From an uncultured Clostridia bacterium (GTDB lineage Bacteria; Bacillota; Clostridia; Oscillospirales; Acutalibacteraceae), in the NCBI GenBank assembly GCA_946187325.1, contig CAMHQC010000003.1:51762-115761 (forward strand): a DNA stretch of 64,000 bases, read 5' to 3'. A program made the position numbers and the translations under genes. Of this stretch, positions 33,846 to 42,698 are shown piece after piece. The notes beneath the pieces are model-generated. The model did not search any database. It saw nothing but the letters and a program-made list of their open reading frames with translations, and was not told the DNA's origin. Each line of letters begins with the position of its first letter. Within the stretch, counting starts at the first letter, position 1.

Positions 33846-34454
33846 TTAAAATTTAAAAGTATCCTTTATTCCGCTCCATTTTTGATCTTTATCGCTCAAG
33901 TTAAGAGGAACCCCGTCCTCAAGCATATATCCTTCAGCAGAAGGCGTACCGTTATATCTTCCTGTTACTCCCGTCCATTCAATACCGATTTCCGGATCGT
34001 TCCACGCAAGACCGCCTTCGTCATCGGCATGGTAAAAATCATCACATTTATAGCAAAATTCCGCAGTTTCACTCAACACAAGAAAACCGTGGGCAAATCC
34101 GCGGGGAATAAGAAACTGCTTTTTGTTTTCTTCGGAAAGTTCCACACCGTACCATTTCCCAAAAGTCTTGCTTCCGCTTCGCAAGTCAACAGCAACATCA
34201 AAAACGGTGCCCTTAATCACTCTAACGAGCTTTGTTTGAGGGAAATTTTTTTGAAAATGAAGTCCTCTGAGAACGCCTTTGGTAGACATTGACTGATTAT
34301 CTTGTACAAAAGTAATATCTATCCCCGATTCTTTCATATCGTTCTGATTATATGTTTCCATAAAATACCCGCGGTTATCACCATGTACAGCGGGAGTGAT
34401 AACATAAAGCCCTTCGATTCCGCCTACATTTTTTTCAACTGTAATCTGTCCCAT
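33846..34454 (-). CDS. rfbC: dTDP-4-dehydrorhamnose 3,5-epimerase
   Basis: This encodes 202 residues with the RmlC cupin fold: R-G-Y-F-M-E-T-Y, R-G-L-H-F-Q with the active-site His, and I-P-R-G-F-A-H-G-F. It epimerises dTDP-4-keto-6-deoxyglucose at C3 and C5. Its ATG overlaps the stop of rfbD by one base (TAATG), so translation is coupled. At 202 residues it is slightly longer than many RmlC proteins, with the extra at the C-terminus. Confidence 0.95.
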   Translation of the reverse strand: MGQITVEKNVGGIEGLYVITPAVHGDNRGYFMETYNQNDMKESGIDITFVQDNQSMSTKGVLRGLHFQKNFPQTKLVRVIKGTVFDVAVDLRSGSKTFGKWYGVELSEENKKQFLIPRGFAHGFLVLSETAEFCYKCDDFYHADDEGGLAWNDPEIGIEWTGVTGRYNGTPSAEGYMLEDGVPLNLSDKDQKWSGIKDTFKF

Positions 34455-35359
34455 TATTTTATCTCCTTAAGATATCTCAAAAGAGCGTCCTTCCAATCCG
34501 GGAGAGGATTAAACCCTTTTTCTTTGAGTTTAGTTTTATCAAGCCTGCTGTTAAACGGTCGTTTTGCTTTCGATAAACCGTATTCTTCGGTAGTTACCGG
34601 TAAAACTTCGGTAGTATACCCGGCCTGTTTATATATTTCTTTGGTAAAATCATACCAACTTATATACCCGCCTTCGTTTGTGGCGTGATAATAACCGTAT
34701 TTTTCACACTCACACATTTCGGCAATAAGTTTCGAGAGGTCGTAAGTATATGTCGGAGTACCGATTTGGTCGTTTACGACACGAACGGTATCATATTTTT
34801 TCCCGACATTAAGCATAGTTTTTACAAAATTATTTCCGTTTTTACCAAATACCCATGCAATACGAACTATATAATACTTTTCCATGATTTTACTTACAGC
34901 CAGTTCCCCTTTGAGCTTGCTGTCTCCGTAAACACAAAGCGGTTCGTATTCCTTACAATCCGGCTCCCACGGACGCGTGCCCTCGCCGTTAAATACATAA
35001 TCGGTACTGATATAGATGAGCTTCGCGTCTATGCTTTTACATGCTTCAGCTATATTTTTTGTTCCGTTCGCATTTATATCATACACTCTTTCTCTGTTTT
35101 CTTCATCTTCCGCCGCATCCACCGCAGTCCAGGCGGCACAGTGAACTACCGCATCGGGTTTATATTCCTTCAAAACCGAAAAAACGGCACTTTTATCGGT
35201 GATATCCAGCTGAACGTACTCCGCCGCTACAGCACCGTTTTCCGCCTCTTTATATGTCTTAGCTATATCGCTGCCGATTACCTCATGGTTTCTATTGATA
35301 AGTTCATTTACAACATCAAAACCAAGTTGTCCGCATACTCCTGTAACAAATACTTTCAT
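34454..35359 (-). CDS. rfbD: dTDP-4-dehydrorhamnose reductase
   Basis: This encodes 301 residues from the ATG at 35359, preceded by AAAGGAG at ideal spacing. The frame is open for 34 more codons upstream, but these overlap rfbB and have no ribosome binding site. The extended-SDR features are G-V-C-G-Q-L-G (NAD(P)H site), S-T-D-Y-V-F-N-G and the Y-G-D-S-K catalytic Tyr/Lys. It reduces dTDP-4-keto-L-rhamnose to dTDP-L-rhamnose, the last step of the pathway. Confidence 0.95.
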   Translation of the reverse strand: MKVFVTGVCGQLGFDVVNELINRNHEVIGSDIAKTYKEAENGAVAAEYVQLDITDKSAVFSVLKEYKPDAVVHCAAWTAVDAAEDEENRERVYDINANGTKNIAEACKSIDAKLIYISTDYVFNGEGTRPWEPDCKEYEPLCVYGDSKLKGELAVSKIMEKYYIVRIAWVFGKNGNNFVKTMLNVGKKYDTVRVVNDQIGTPTYTYDLSKLIAEMCECEKYGYYHATNEGGYISWYDFTKEIYKQAGYTTEVLPVTTEEYGLSKAKRPFNSRLDKTKLKEKGFNPLPDWKDALLRYLKEIK

Positions 35360-35373
35360 AACGACTCCTTTGT

Positions 35374-36393
35374 TTATCTTTCGGAATACATTTTTTCGTA
35401 ATAATTCTGATACTCCCCGCTGATTATATCTTCCCACCATTCGCGGTTTTCTAGGTACCATTTTATCGTTTTCTTAATTCCGTCGTCAAATTTTGTTTTA
35501 GGAAGCCATCCGAGCTCATTATAAATTTTGGTAGGATCTATAGCATATCTCATATCGTGACCTTTACGATCCGTTACATAAGTTATAAGAGATTCGGGTT
35601 TATTGAGCTCCTTACAGATAAGCTTAACTATATCTATATTCTTCATCTCGTTGTGTCCGCCTACATTATAAACCTCACCCTCTTTACCGTTGTGGATAAT
35701 AAGGTCAATTGCGCGGCAATGATCCTCGACATAAAGCCAATCACGCACATTAATTCCTTCGCCATAAACCGGAAGCGGTTTATCGTTAAGAGCGTTAGCT
35801 ATCATTAGAGGAATTAACTTTTCAGGGAAATGGTAAGGACCGTAGTTATTGGAACATCTTGAAATAGTTACAGGCAAACCATAAGTTCTGTAATACGCGA
35901 GAACTAAAAGATCCGCGCCGGCTTTTGAGCTGCTATACGGAGAGCTTGTATGAATCGGAGTATTTTCCGTAAAAAACAAGTCAGGACGATCAAGCGGTAA
36001 ATCTCCATAAACTTCGTCAGTGCTTATCTGATGATACCTTTTTATTCCGTGTTTACGGCAGACATCCATAAGCACTTCTGTCCCGATTATATTAGTTCTG
36101 AGAAAAACTTCAGGATTCTCTATAGAACGGTCAACGTGACTTTCCGCCGCAAAATTAACTACTATATCCGGATGCTCTTCTTCAAAAAGCTTATCAACTG
36201 CGTTACGGTCACAGATATCAGCTTTTACAAACCTAAAATTCTCATTATTAATTACAGGTTTTAAGGTAGAAAGATTACCTGCATATGTAAGTTTATCAAG
36301 ACAAATTATCCTATAATCAGGATGTTTTTCAATCATATAGAACACAAAATTAGAGCCTATAAATCCAGCTCCTCCTGTTACAATTACAACCAT
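35374..36393 (-). CDS. rfbB: dTDP-glucose 4,6-dehydratase
   Basis: This encodes 339 residues. It has V-T-G-G-A-G-F-I-G-S-N-F, A-E-S-H-V-D-R-S-I, S-T-D-E-V-Y-G-D-L and Y-S-S-S-K-A-G-A-D, the standard RmlB active site (Thr/Asp/Glu and Tyr-x3-Lys). It converts dTDP-glucose to dTDP-4-keto-6-deoxyglucose. The rfb order here is A-B-D-C with 13-14 nt gaps. Confidence 0.96.
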   Translation of the reverse strand: MVVIVTGGAGFIGSNFVFYMIEKHPDYRIICLDKLTYAGNLSTLKPVINNENFRFVKADICDRNAVDKLFEEEHPDIVVNFAAESHVDRSIENPEVFLRTNIIGTEVLMDVCRKHGIKRYHQISTDEVYGDLPLDRPDLFFTENTPIHTSSPYSSSKAGADLLVLAYYRTYGLPVTISRCSNNYGPYHFPEKLIPLMIANALNDKPLPVYGEGINVRDWLYVEDHCRAIDLIIHNGKEGEVYNVGGHNEMKNIDIVKLICKELNKPESLITYVTDRKGHDMRYAIDPTKIYNELGWLPKTKFDDGIKKTIKWYLENREWWEDIISGEYQNYYEKMYSER

Positions 36394-36406
36394 TTATTTC
36401 TCCTTG

Positions 36407-37297
36407 TTAAACATCAATAAATTTTCCGTCTATTACATCTTTTAAATACTTACCATACTGATTTTTATTCAATTCCTTGTAAACTTTAAGCACGTCATTC
36501 TTATCAATCCAGCCTTTAATTAAAGCTATCTCCTCAAGACACGCTATCTTCCTATGCTGATGGCTTTCTACAGTTTTCACAAAGTTGGTCGCTTCAACCA
36601 AACTGTCGTGCGTACCGGTATCAAGCCATGTGAATCCTTGGCCGAGCAACTCAACATTAAGGGAGTTATATTCAAGATAAAGTCTGTTTAAATCCGTTAT
36701 CTCAAGCTCTCCTCTGGGAGACGGCTTAAGGCTCTTTGCGTAATCAACTACTTTATTATCATAAAAATACAACCCTGTTACGCAATAGTTGCTTTTAGGT
36801 TTTTTAGGTTTTTCCTCTAATGATACAGCCTTTCCCTTTTCATCAAACTCAACTATACCAAATCGCTCGGGATCATCCACATAATATCCGAACACAGTAG
36901 CTCCTTTGCCGCTTTCGGCATTTTCTACTGCTTGTTTTAAACGTTTATTTAGTCCATGTCCCGCAAATATATTATCTCCAAGCACCATAACTACACTGTC
37001 GCTTCCTATGAAGTCCGCTCCAATTATAAAAGCCTGTGCCAATCCGTCAGGAGACGGTTGAACCGCGTACTGAATTTTAATTCCAAACTGGTTACCGTTT
37101 CCCAAAAGATTCTCAAACCTAGGGGTGTCCTGAGGCGTAGAGATTATAAGTATATCTCTTACTCCCGCATTCATTAATACAGAAAGCGGATAATAAATCA
37201 TAGGTTTATCGTAAATCGGCAAAAGCTGTTTTGAGGTTACCTTAGTTAACGGATATAGGCGGGTTCCTGAACCGCCGGCAAGAACTATTCCTTTCAT
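36407..37297 (-). CDS. rfbA: Glucose-1-phosphate thymidylyltransferase
   Basis: This encodes 296 residues. The N-terminal [11 protein letters not shown] nucleotide-binding loop, Y-D-K-P-M-I-Y-Y-P and [10 protein letters not shown] are classic RmlA motifs. It makes dTDP-glucose from dTTP and glucose-1-phosphate, starting the dTDP-rhamnose pathway, and is usually inhibited by dTDP-rhamnose. It follows the initiating transferase gene by 9 nt. Confidence 0.96.
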   Translation of the reverse strand: MKGIVLAGGSGTRLYPLTKVTSKQLLPIYDKPMIYYPLSVLMNAGVRDILIISTPQDTPRFENLLGNGNQFGIKIQYAVQPSPDGLAQAFIIGADFIGSDSVVMVLGDNIFAGHGLNKRLKQAVENAESGKGATVFGYYVDDPERFGIVEFDEKGKAVSLEEKPKKPKSNYCVTGLYFYDNKVVDYAKSLKPSPRGELEITDLNRLYLEYNSLNVELLGQGFTWLDTGTHDSLVEATNFVKTVESHQHRKIACLEEIALIKGWIDKNDVLKVYKELNKNQYGKYLKDVIDGKFIDV

Positions 37298-37306
37298 GAT
37301 CTTCCT

Positions 37307-38764
37307 CTACATTGAGCCTTCTCGTTTAAATACCGCCAAAACGGTTTTGAAAAGAATTTTCAAATCCAGAGTAAGGCTCCAGTCGCGTATATACTGAGTA
37401 TCGAGTTCAACTACTTTTTCGAAGTCTGTTATCTTACTTCTTCCGCTGACCTGCCACATTCCGGTAATACCGGGCTTTATAGCGAGTCTGGCGCGGTGGT
37501 GAAGCTCGTATTTTTCCCATTCGTCGAGCGTGGGCGGTCGTGTTCCTACTAAACACATATCGCCTTTAAGCACGTTGAAAAACTGCGGAAATTCGTCAAT
37601 CGAGAGCTTCCTAAGCCATCCGCCTAAGCCTCGTTTAACCTTTCCGTTGGGAAGCTTTTTACAGCCGATAATACGCTCATCGAACTCAATTTTGAACATC
37701 ATACCGTCTTTGACGCGGTTCTGACTCATAAGCTCTTTCTTACGTTCCTCTGCGTCGAGGTACATTGTTCGGAATTTATAAAACTTAAACTTTTTGCCGT
37801 TTTTTCCGACTCTTTCCTGCTTAAAGAAAACAGGGCCCGGGGATTTAATATAAATCATCGGAGCAACAAAAACAAAAATCACAGCCGTTAAAATACAGCC
37901 GATAATTCCTCCGATTATATCAAACGCTCTCTTTACGAAAAGCTGTAGAGCGCTGGCGGAATTTATAGTAGACGTAAGCACCGTGTAACCGCCCAGTCTT
38001 TCTACCATCTGGCGTTTCGGATCTGTTTTAGAGGTGTTTACGAGCCTGTTATGAACAACAAGCCCCATAGTTTCAAATTCATTTACAAGCTTTTCGGGAT
38101 ACTTTTTGTTGCTATGTACATTGACGAAAATTTCGTCAACCCATTCTCTGCAAACATAATCAGCCGCGTCGTCCAATCCCGCTACCACGGGCACGCCTTT
38201 TATCCTTTTTCCCGTAATATTTTTATCAATTATAACGACGCCCGAAATTTTAAATGTATCAAGGTCGTCAGCCTTTAGATTACCGATTACCTTTTCGGCA
38301 ATATTGCTGGTCGTTACGACAAGCATCGACCTGTCGGCAGTGTTTTTAAGTTTATACCTGAGCAGTCTTTTCCATACAACCCTGCAAACATAATCCAAAA
38401 ACAACAGAAACGCCGCCATTATGTACACAGTATCTCTGAGAGACGCGGAAGTATCGTTGTCTATAGCGAACAGATAAAAAGCGGAGGATAAAAATACCAA
38501 TAAAACATATTTAAAAACGCTTACGAGTTCTTTATAATACCCTCGTTTCAGAATATTCTTATACGATTTTGAAAGCAACGCCACCAAAACGGCTATAATA
38601 TTCAAAATTATAACGAATTTATCCGTATCGTCACGGCTGAACGACGAAATAACTCCGCCGGACTTTAGCAGAAAAGCCGCGACAAACGAAAAATTCACAC
38701 ACAGCAAATCTAATACTAAAAAATCAAGATGTTTTGCCCAGCCCGCACGGCTTTTACTATACAT
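37307..38764 (-). CDS. Initiating sugar transferase (polyprenyl glycosylphosphotransferase)
   Basis: This encodes 485 residues. The N-terminal half has four to five membrane helices and a nucleotide-binding-like middle domain (V-V-T-T-S-N-I-A). A further helix at about 285-310 leads into the catalytic domain, with K-R-A-F-D-I-I-G, S-P-G-P-V-F-F-K-Q-E-R-V-G, F-K-F-Y-K-F-R-T-M, and D-E-F-P-Q-F-F-N-V-L-K-G-D-M and V-G-T-R-P-P. It moves a sugar-phosphate (glucose or galactose in relatives) to undecaprenyl phosphate to start each repeat unit. Confidence 0.93.
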   Translation of the reverse strand: MYSKSRAGWAKHLDFLVLDLLCVNFSFVAAFLLKSGGVISSFSRDDTDKFVIILNIIAVLVALLSKSYKNILKRGYYKELVSVFKYVLLVFLSSAFYLFAIDNDTSASLRDTVYIMAAFLLFLDYVCRVVWKRLLRYKLKNTADRSMLVVTTSNIAEKVIGNLKADDLDTFKISGVVIIDKNITGKRIKGVPVVAGLDDAADYVCREWVDEIFVNVHSNKKYPEKLVNEFETMGLVVHNRLVNTSKTDPKRQMVERLGGYTVLTSTINSASALQLFVKRAFDIIGGIIGCILTAVIFVFVAPMIYIKSPGPVFFKQERVGKNGKKFKFYKFRTMYLDAEERKKELMSQNRVKDGMMFKIEFDERIIGCKKLPNGKVKRGLGGWLRKLSIDEFPQFFNVLKGDMCLVGTRPPTLDEWEKYELHHRARLAIKPGITGMWQVSGRSKITDFEKVVELDTQYIRDWSLTLDLKILFKTVLAVFKREGSM

Positions 38765-38800
38765 AAACTCACCCGATTCTCTTATGAATTTTTTGAAGCT

Positions 38801-39511
38801 TTATCCGTAATATGTACTTCTGCTTTTCTTACTTGTCTTGGAAAGATAATAACCGCCCTTTTTGGTTTCGGTGGTAGGTATTCCGTTAATAATGATGCCG
38901 AGTATCTTTCCGTTATTTCGCTTTAATAAGTCTATTCCTCGATTAAACTCGGGGTAAGTTGTATCGTTGTTTTTAATGACAAAAACTATACCGTCCGATA
39001 AGCTTATAAGAGGAACAATATCTACAACCATATTTACGGGAGGGGTATCAAAAATAATATAATCATAAACTCTCTCGAGTCTGCCGATCATATCCGCCAT
39101 AGCCTCGCTCGCGAGAAGCTCGGAAGGGTTGGGCGGAATAGCTCCAAAGGTTATAAAATCGAGGTTTTCGTAATCGGACTTTGTAATCACATCGTCTAAA
39201 CGGCATTCGTCGTTAAGGTAGTTTACAAGTCCTTTTTTTGAATTAAGTCCCATAACGGTATGAACGGTCGGACGTCTCAGGTCGCAGTCAATAACAAGAA
39301 CCTTGGTGCCAACCTGCTGAGAAAGAGCTATCGCGACGTTTAACGCGGTTGTGGTTTTTCCCTCGCTTTTAAATGAGCTTGTAAATATAATTTTTTTACA
39401 GCCCTTTTTTACGATAGAATATACAATATTTGTTCTTGCCTTTTTATACGCTTCGGTAGTCTGAAATCTCAGAGCCTTGCTCATTTCACCGGTAGCTTTC
39501 TTTTTTGCCAT
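38801..39511 (-). CDS. Tyrosine-protein kinase, CpsD/CapB-like
   Basis: This encodes 236 residues. Walker A is F-K-S-E-G-K-T-T-T, Walker A' is V-L-V-I-D-C-D-L-R-R-P and Walker B is Y-I-I-F-D-T-P-P, the BY-kinase set. The C-terminus G-G-Y-Y-L-S-K-T-S-K-K-S-R-S-T-Y-Y-G is a short cluster of four tyrosines, the expected autophosphorylation site. It works with the membrane adaptor encoded 2 nt upstream to control polymer length and export. No cognate phosphatase (CpsB/Wzb) is present in the operon. Confidence 0.93.
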   Translation of the reverse strand: MAKKKATGEMSKALRFQTTEAYKKARTNIVYSIVKKGCKKIIFTSSFKSEGKTTTALNVAIALSQQVGTKVLVIDCDLRRPTVHTVMGLNSKKGLVNYLNDECRLDDVITKSDYENLDFITFGAIPPNPSELLASEAMADMIGRLERVYDYIIFDTPPVNMVVDIVPLISLSDGIVFVIKNNDTTYPEFNRGIDLLKRNNGKILGIIINGIPTTETKKGGYYLSKTSKKSRSTYYG

Positions 39512-39513
39512 AA

Positions 39514-40290
39514 TTAAGCCTCGCTTTCCGCAGTGTCTGTATCGGAACCGTTAGTCAACAAGAATTTTTCCGAGCCGAAATCGGGTACCGCTGATAAAAC
39601 AGGAATATCATTAATCTGAGTGAGCTCAGCCGAATACTTGATTTTATTATCGAGAAGTTCTCTTATAAATACATAAATCAGCATCAGTACAAATCCCGCC
39701 GCGGCGGCAAGCAATGTATTTCTGAAAACTTTAGGCGAGGACGGCTCTGTAGGTACGGTAGCGTTATCTACAATTTTAAGCTCAGTATCGTCGTTTTTAA
39801 GCGAGGATATAACCCCGGGAGCCGTATCGGCTACGCTGTCGGCGATAACCTTAGCCTCGGTAGGCGAGCCGCCCAAAACGGTCGCGGTAAACACCTCGGT
39901 CTGTACATCGTCCTCGGATTCGTTAGAAAACTTAACTATTTTGCTTAAATCTTCAGCAGTATATTTTTCGTCAAGATTCTCAGACAGCTTCTCGTAAAAA
40001 TTATTTGTAGACAACATCTCGACATAAGTGTTTACAAGCGCGGCGGCGTAGTTATAATTACTGAGAGCGTTGTAAGAGTTTTCCTGCGTTGTGTGAGAAG
40101 TTTCTACATACAGCTTCACCTTAGCGGTATACGTTTTCGGTACAAAATAATTAAAATACGTAAAAGCAATAAGCGCGAGCGCAAACGCGGCGAGCAGCAT
40201 TTTCCACAAGCCTCTTTTAAAAATCTTAAATATCTCGCTTAAAGAAATCTCGTAAGTTTCTTTATTTTCTGCGTTGGAATAGTTTTCCAT
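39514..40290 (-). CDS. Chain-length regulator / kinase adaptor, Wzz/CpsC-like
   Basis: This encodes 258 residues from the ATG at 40290 with a GAGAGGTG site; an in-frame codon 13 positions upstream is less likely. Two membrane helices (about 29-50 and 180-205) flank an external, mostly helical domain. P-K-T-Y-T-A-K-V-K-L-Y-V follows the first helix and S-S-P-K-V-F-R-N-T precedes the second, the Wzz pattern. The cytoplasmic tail activates the BY-kinase encoded next. It is the first gene of the capsule operon. Confidence 0.9.
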   Translation of the reverse strand: MENYSNAENKETYEISLSEIFKIFKRGLWKMLLAAFALALIAFTYFNYFVPKTYTAKVKLYVETSHTTQENSYNALSNYNYAAALVNTYVEMLSTNNFYEKLSENLDEKYTAEDLSKIVKFSNESEDDVQTEVFTATVLGGSPTEAKVIADSVADTAPGVISSLKNDDTELKIVDNATVPTEPSSPKVFRNTLLAAAAGFVLMLIYVFIRELLDNKIKYSAELTQINDIPVLSAVPDFGSEKFLLTNGSDTDTAESEA

Positions 40291-40369
40291 AAAGCACCTC
40301 TCTCGGAAAGTGTATAATTTGATTATCAATCGACAAGCGCGGACAAATTGCGCTATTATTCAGTATAAT

Positions 40370-40398
40370 ATTTTACATCATCCTATTTTTAAATGCAA
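40370..40398 (-). promoter_or_regulatory. Promoter of the capsule operon
   Basis: TTGCAT (40398-40393) and TAAAAT (40375-40370) are 17 nt apart on the minus strand, implying a leader of about 70 nt. No other promoter or terminator is evident inside the 20-kb operon. The remaining gap is AT-rich. Confidence 0.6.
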
Positions 40399-40507
40399 TA
40401 TATAATTATAGTTACCATACATTTTCAGCATTATATACTAATTTAATGTCCTAAAGTTAGTAACATGCAAAAATTTTAACAAACATTTACCGCCTTCGAT
40501 AATTTAC

Positions 40508-40536
40508 TTTACTTTTTATCGGCTTTGTGGTAATAT
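40508..40536 (+). promoter_or_regulatory. Promoter of the sortase operon
   Basis: TTTACT (40508-40513) and TAATAT (40531-40536) are 17 nt apart, with TGG just before the -10. It is divergent from the capsule promoter. Confidence 0.5.
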
Positions 40537-40593
40537 TTATGAGTATAGGGTGATTATTTTGCACAATAAACTTTATTAAGGGATTGATTTTTT

Positions 40594-41166
40594 ATGAAAA
40601 AAATTCTAACAATCGCGGCCGCGATGATTATTATTTGCTTTTCATGTATAGCCGCTTTTGCGGCGGGAATAAATTCCGCGGAAGCGAGCGTGCTCAGCAA
40701 TATGCGCGCGCCCGCGAATATGAAGGGCAATACAGTTTATGTTCCTTCGTCATATATTAACCAAGCCGAGGTACATTTCAATACAATAGATATGACTTCC
40801 GCTCAGGCAGGTAAAATTAATTCGATAATTAATCAGGGACGAGCCTATCTTCAGAACACAGGTAAAGCAAGTATTAAAGAGCTTTCCACCGAGGAACGCA
40901 GAACTATGATGAAATACGCCAGCGATGCGGCGGCGGTTCTCAATATGTCCGCGGCGGCAGGCTCCGACGGAAAAAATATAAAAGTTATCACCAAAAACGG
41001 CGAGGTTGTGGTGGACGACTCAACTCAGGTTATTAAACCCACGGGCTCCGAGGTTCATTTTACAATCTATATAACCGTTCTTACAATAGCCGGTTTGTTG
41101 TTTGTATGCGGCGCGGCGGTAATTTTGGCAAGAAAGAAAAACAATATCTATGAAGAAACGAAATAA
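40594..41166 (+). CDS. Secreted protein with sorting-signal-like C-terminus (candidate sortase substrate)
   Basis: This encodes 190 residues. A signal peptide (1-24, ending A-F-A-A-G) is followed by a small helical domain. The C-terminal layout is K-P-T-G-S-E (148-153), a hydrophobic stretch of about 24 residues (156-178) and A-R-K-K-N-N plus a short tail. This is the shape of a cell-wall sorting signal with KPTG in place of LPxTG. The sortase gene starts inside its 3' end with a 17-nt overlap, which strongly links them. It could alternatively be a plain membrane protein. The central domain is not recognised. Confidence 0.65.
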   Translation: MKKILTIAAAMIIICFSCIAAFAAGINSAEASVLSNMRAPANMKGNTVYVPSSYINQAEVHFNTIDMTSAQAGKINSIINQGRAYLQNTGKASIKELSTEERRTMMKYASDAAAVLNMSAAAGSDGKNIKVITKNGEVVVDDSTQVIKPTGSEVHFTIYITVLTIAGLLFVCGAAVILARKKNNIYEETK

Positions 41167-41818
41167 AACGAACAAAAACACAAAAAAGTTTGTTATCGTT
41201 CCGCTTCTTATGTGCGCGGCAATACTTTTGGTTTCCTCGACGATATGTTTTCCGCTTTTATCCGATGTTTTCTCAATCGGAAGTATGTTCTTATCCGATA
41301 AACAGGTTGACTACTCTAAATCCTTCGAAAACATCTTTGTTCCGACCGCTAACGACTCCGATACCGTAAACGCGAAGGACGTTGATTTTCCGAGCGTAAA
41401 CAAACAATTCGGCGAGCTCAAGATAAAAAGCTGCTCCGTAAACGCGAAACTGTTTTTCGGCGACGGAAAGATTCCCCTCCGAAACGGGGTAGGCGTATAT
41501 GCCGGAAGCTTTATCCCCGGTTACAATAAAACTATCCTTGTAGCCGGACATAACAACACGTATTTTAACGGCCTTAAAAACATTAAAAAAGGCGACACGG
41601 TTAAAATAAACACGAGCTACGGTAACTATAAATACAGGGTTACCGCCGCTAAAATATACAATGCCGAAAACAAAAAGGCGTATGACCTATCTAAAAACGA
41701 GGAGAATTTAATCCTATATACTTGTTATCCGTTCGACACACTCGGAATTACCGAAAAAAGATTTTTCGTATACGCCGAAAAGGTATCAGGTCCGAAAATT
41801 GTCGGGCAGTATGAGTAA
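41150..41818 (+). CDS. Sortase, class D-like
   Basis: This encodes 222 residues. A basic N-terminus and one membrane helix (about 14-38) anchor it. The catalytic triad is visible: His in A-G-H-N-N-T-Y-F (His134), Cys in L-Y-T-C-Y-P (Cys192) and Arg in E-K-R-F-F-V (Arg204). Sortases cut a C-terminal sorting motif and join the protein to the cell wall or to another subunit. The gene overlaps the upstream one and is followed after 11 nt by a membrane-protein gene. The class assignment is by general resemblance. Confidence 0.88.
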   Translation: MKKRNKTNKNTKKFVIVPLLMCAAILLVSSTICFPLLSDVFSIGSMFLSDKQVDYSKSFENIFVPTANDSDTVNAKDVDFPSVNKQFGELKIKSCSVNAKLFFGDGKIPLRNGVGVYAGSFIPGYNKTILVAGHNNTYFNGLKNIKKGDTVKINTSYGNYKYRVTAAKIYNAENKKAYDLSKNEENLILYTCYPFDTLGITEKRFFVYAEKVSGPKIVGQYE

Positions 41819-41829
41819 GGGGCGGAGAT

Positions 41830-42675
41830 ATGAGCATATTAAAAAATCAGAAATTCACCACGGCTATGTACCTTATACTTTCGTTCATACTCGGACTGTG
41901 CGTATTTTTCTGCTCGATATTATTTTCTCTGAGGTTTACCGTTTTCTCTCCGTCTTATCTTACGGATACGATAAACTCGACCGATTACTACAAAGATTTG
42001 TGCGGCGAAATTACAGACGACCTGCTGAATATCGGTGACGCGAGCGGGCTCGACAAGAGCTTTTTCGAGGATTTCGTTGATGAAGTTTTAGTCAGAAAAG
42101 ACGTACAGTATTACATAGACGATTTCTACGCAGGTAAAAAGTTAGAGGTCAACTCGTCGGATTTCCGAAAATCATTGAGGTCGGCGCTTGACAGGTACAT
42201 AAACCAAAAAAGCCTTACTACCGAGGATTTTTCCGAGAAAAGTATAAATGAATTTGTAAAAGAAGCCGATGAAATTTATGTGTCTCATATTGAGCTTACG
42301 TATTTTTCGCAAATTCAAAAAGCTTTTTTAAGCTACAGCTTTAAAATTAATATATATATCGGCATAACCTTAGCCGTTATAATCGCCGTAATTCTTCTGT
42401 TTATCTTTACCAATAAATGGAAGCATATAGCGGTAAGATATTTATACTACGCGACAGCATCGGCAGGACTTGTCACCTTGATTATTCCGGTGGTAGTGTT
42501 CTTCAGCGGTATTATTTCGAGGATAACGATAATCTCGCGCTCGTTGAACGATTTATACACGGCTTGTTTGTCGTCGGTTTTCACCACACTTATATTCATC
42601 GGAGGAGCGCTTATCGCTATAAGCGGATTTTTATTGGTGCTCCATAGCAAGATGCGTAAAAATGCTTTAAATTAA
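41830..42675 (+). CDS. Polytopic membrane protein of the sortase operon
   Basis: This encodes 281 residues. One N-terminal helix (about 14-36) is followed by an external helical domain of about 130 residues, rich in Asp, Glu, Ser and Tyr. Three more helices follow (about 172-192, 205-228 and 240-270), and a basic end (K-M-R-K-N-A-L-N). I do not recognise the family. The external domain between helices 1 and 2 could contact the sortase or its substrate. It starts 11 nt after the sortase stop with a GGCGGAG-type site, so it is co-transcribed. Confidence 0.7.
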   Translation: MSILKNQKFTTAMYLILSFILGLCVFFCSILFSLRFTVFSPSYLTDTINSTDYYKDLCGEITDDLLNIGDASGLDKSFFEDFVDEVLVRKDVQYYIDDFYAGKKLEVNSSDFRKSLRSALDRYINQKSLTTEDFSEKSINEFVKEADEIYVSHIELTYFSQIQKAFLSYSFKINIYIGITLAVIIAVILLFIFTNKWKHIAVRYLYYATASAGLVTLIIPVVVFFSGIISRITIISRSLNDLYTACLSSVFTTLIFIGGALIAISGFLLVLHSKMRKNALN

Positions 42676-42698
42676 ATTATATAAACGGAGGTTTAAGA

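Noticed and set aside
35360..35461. 34-codon N-terminal extension of rfbD
   Set aside because: It overlaps the end of rfbB, lacks a ribosome site, and would precede the normal RmlD N-terminus; AAAGGAG sits before the ATG at 35359.
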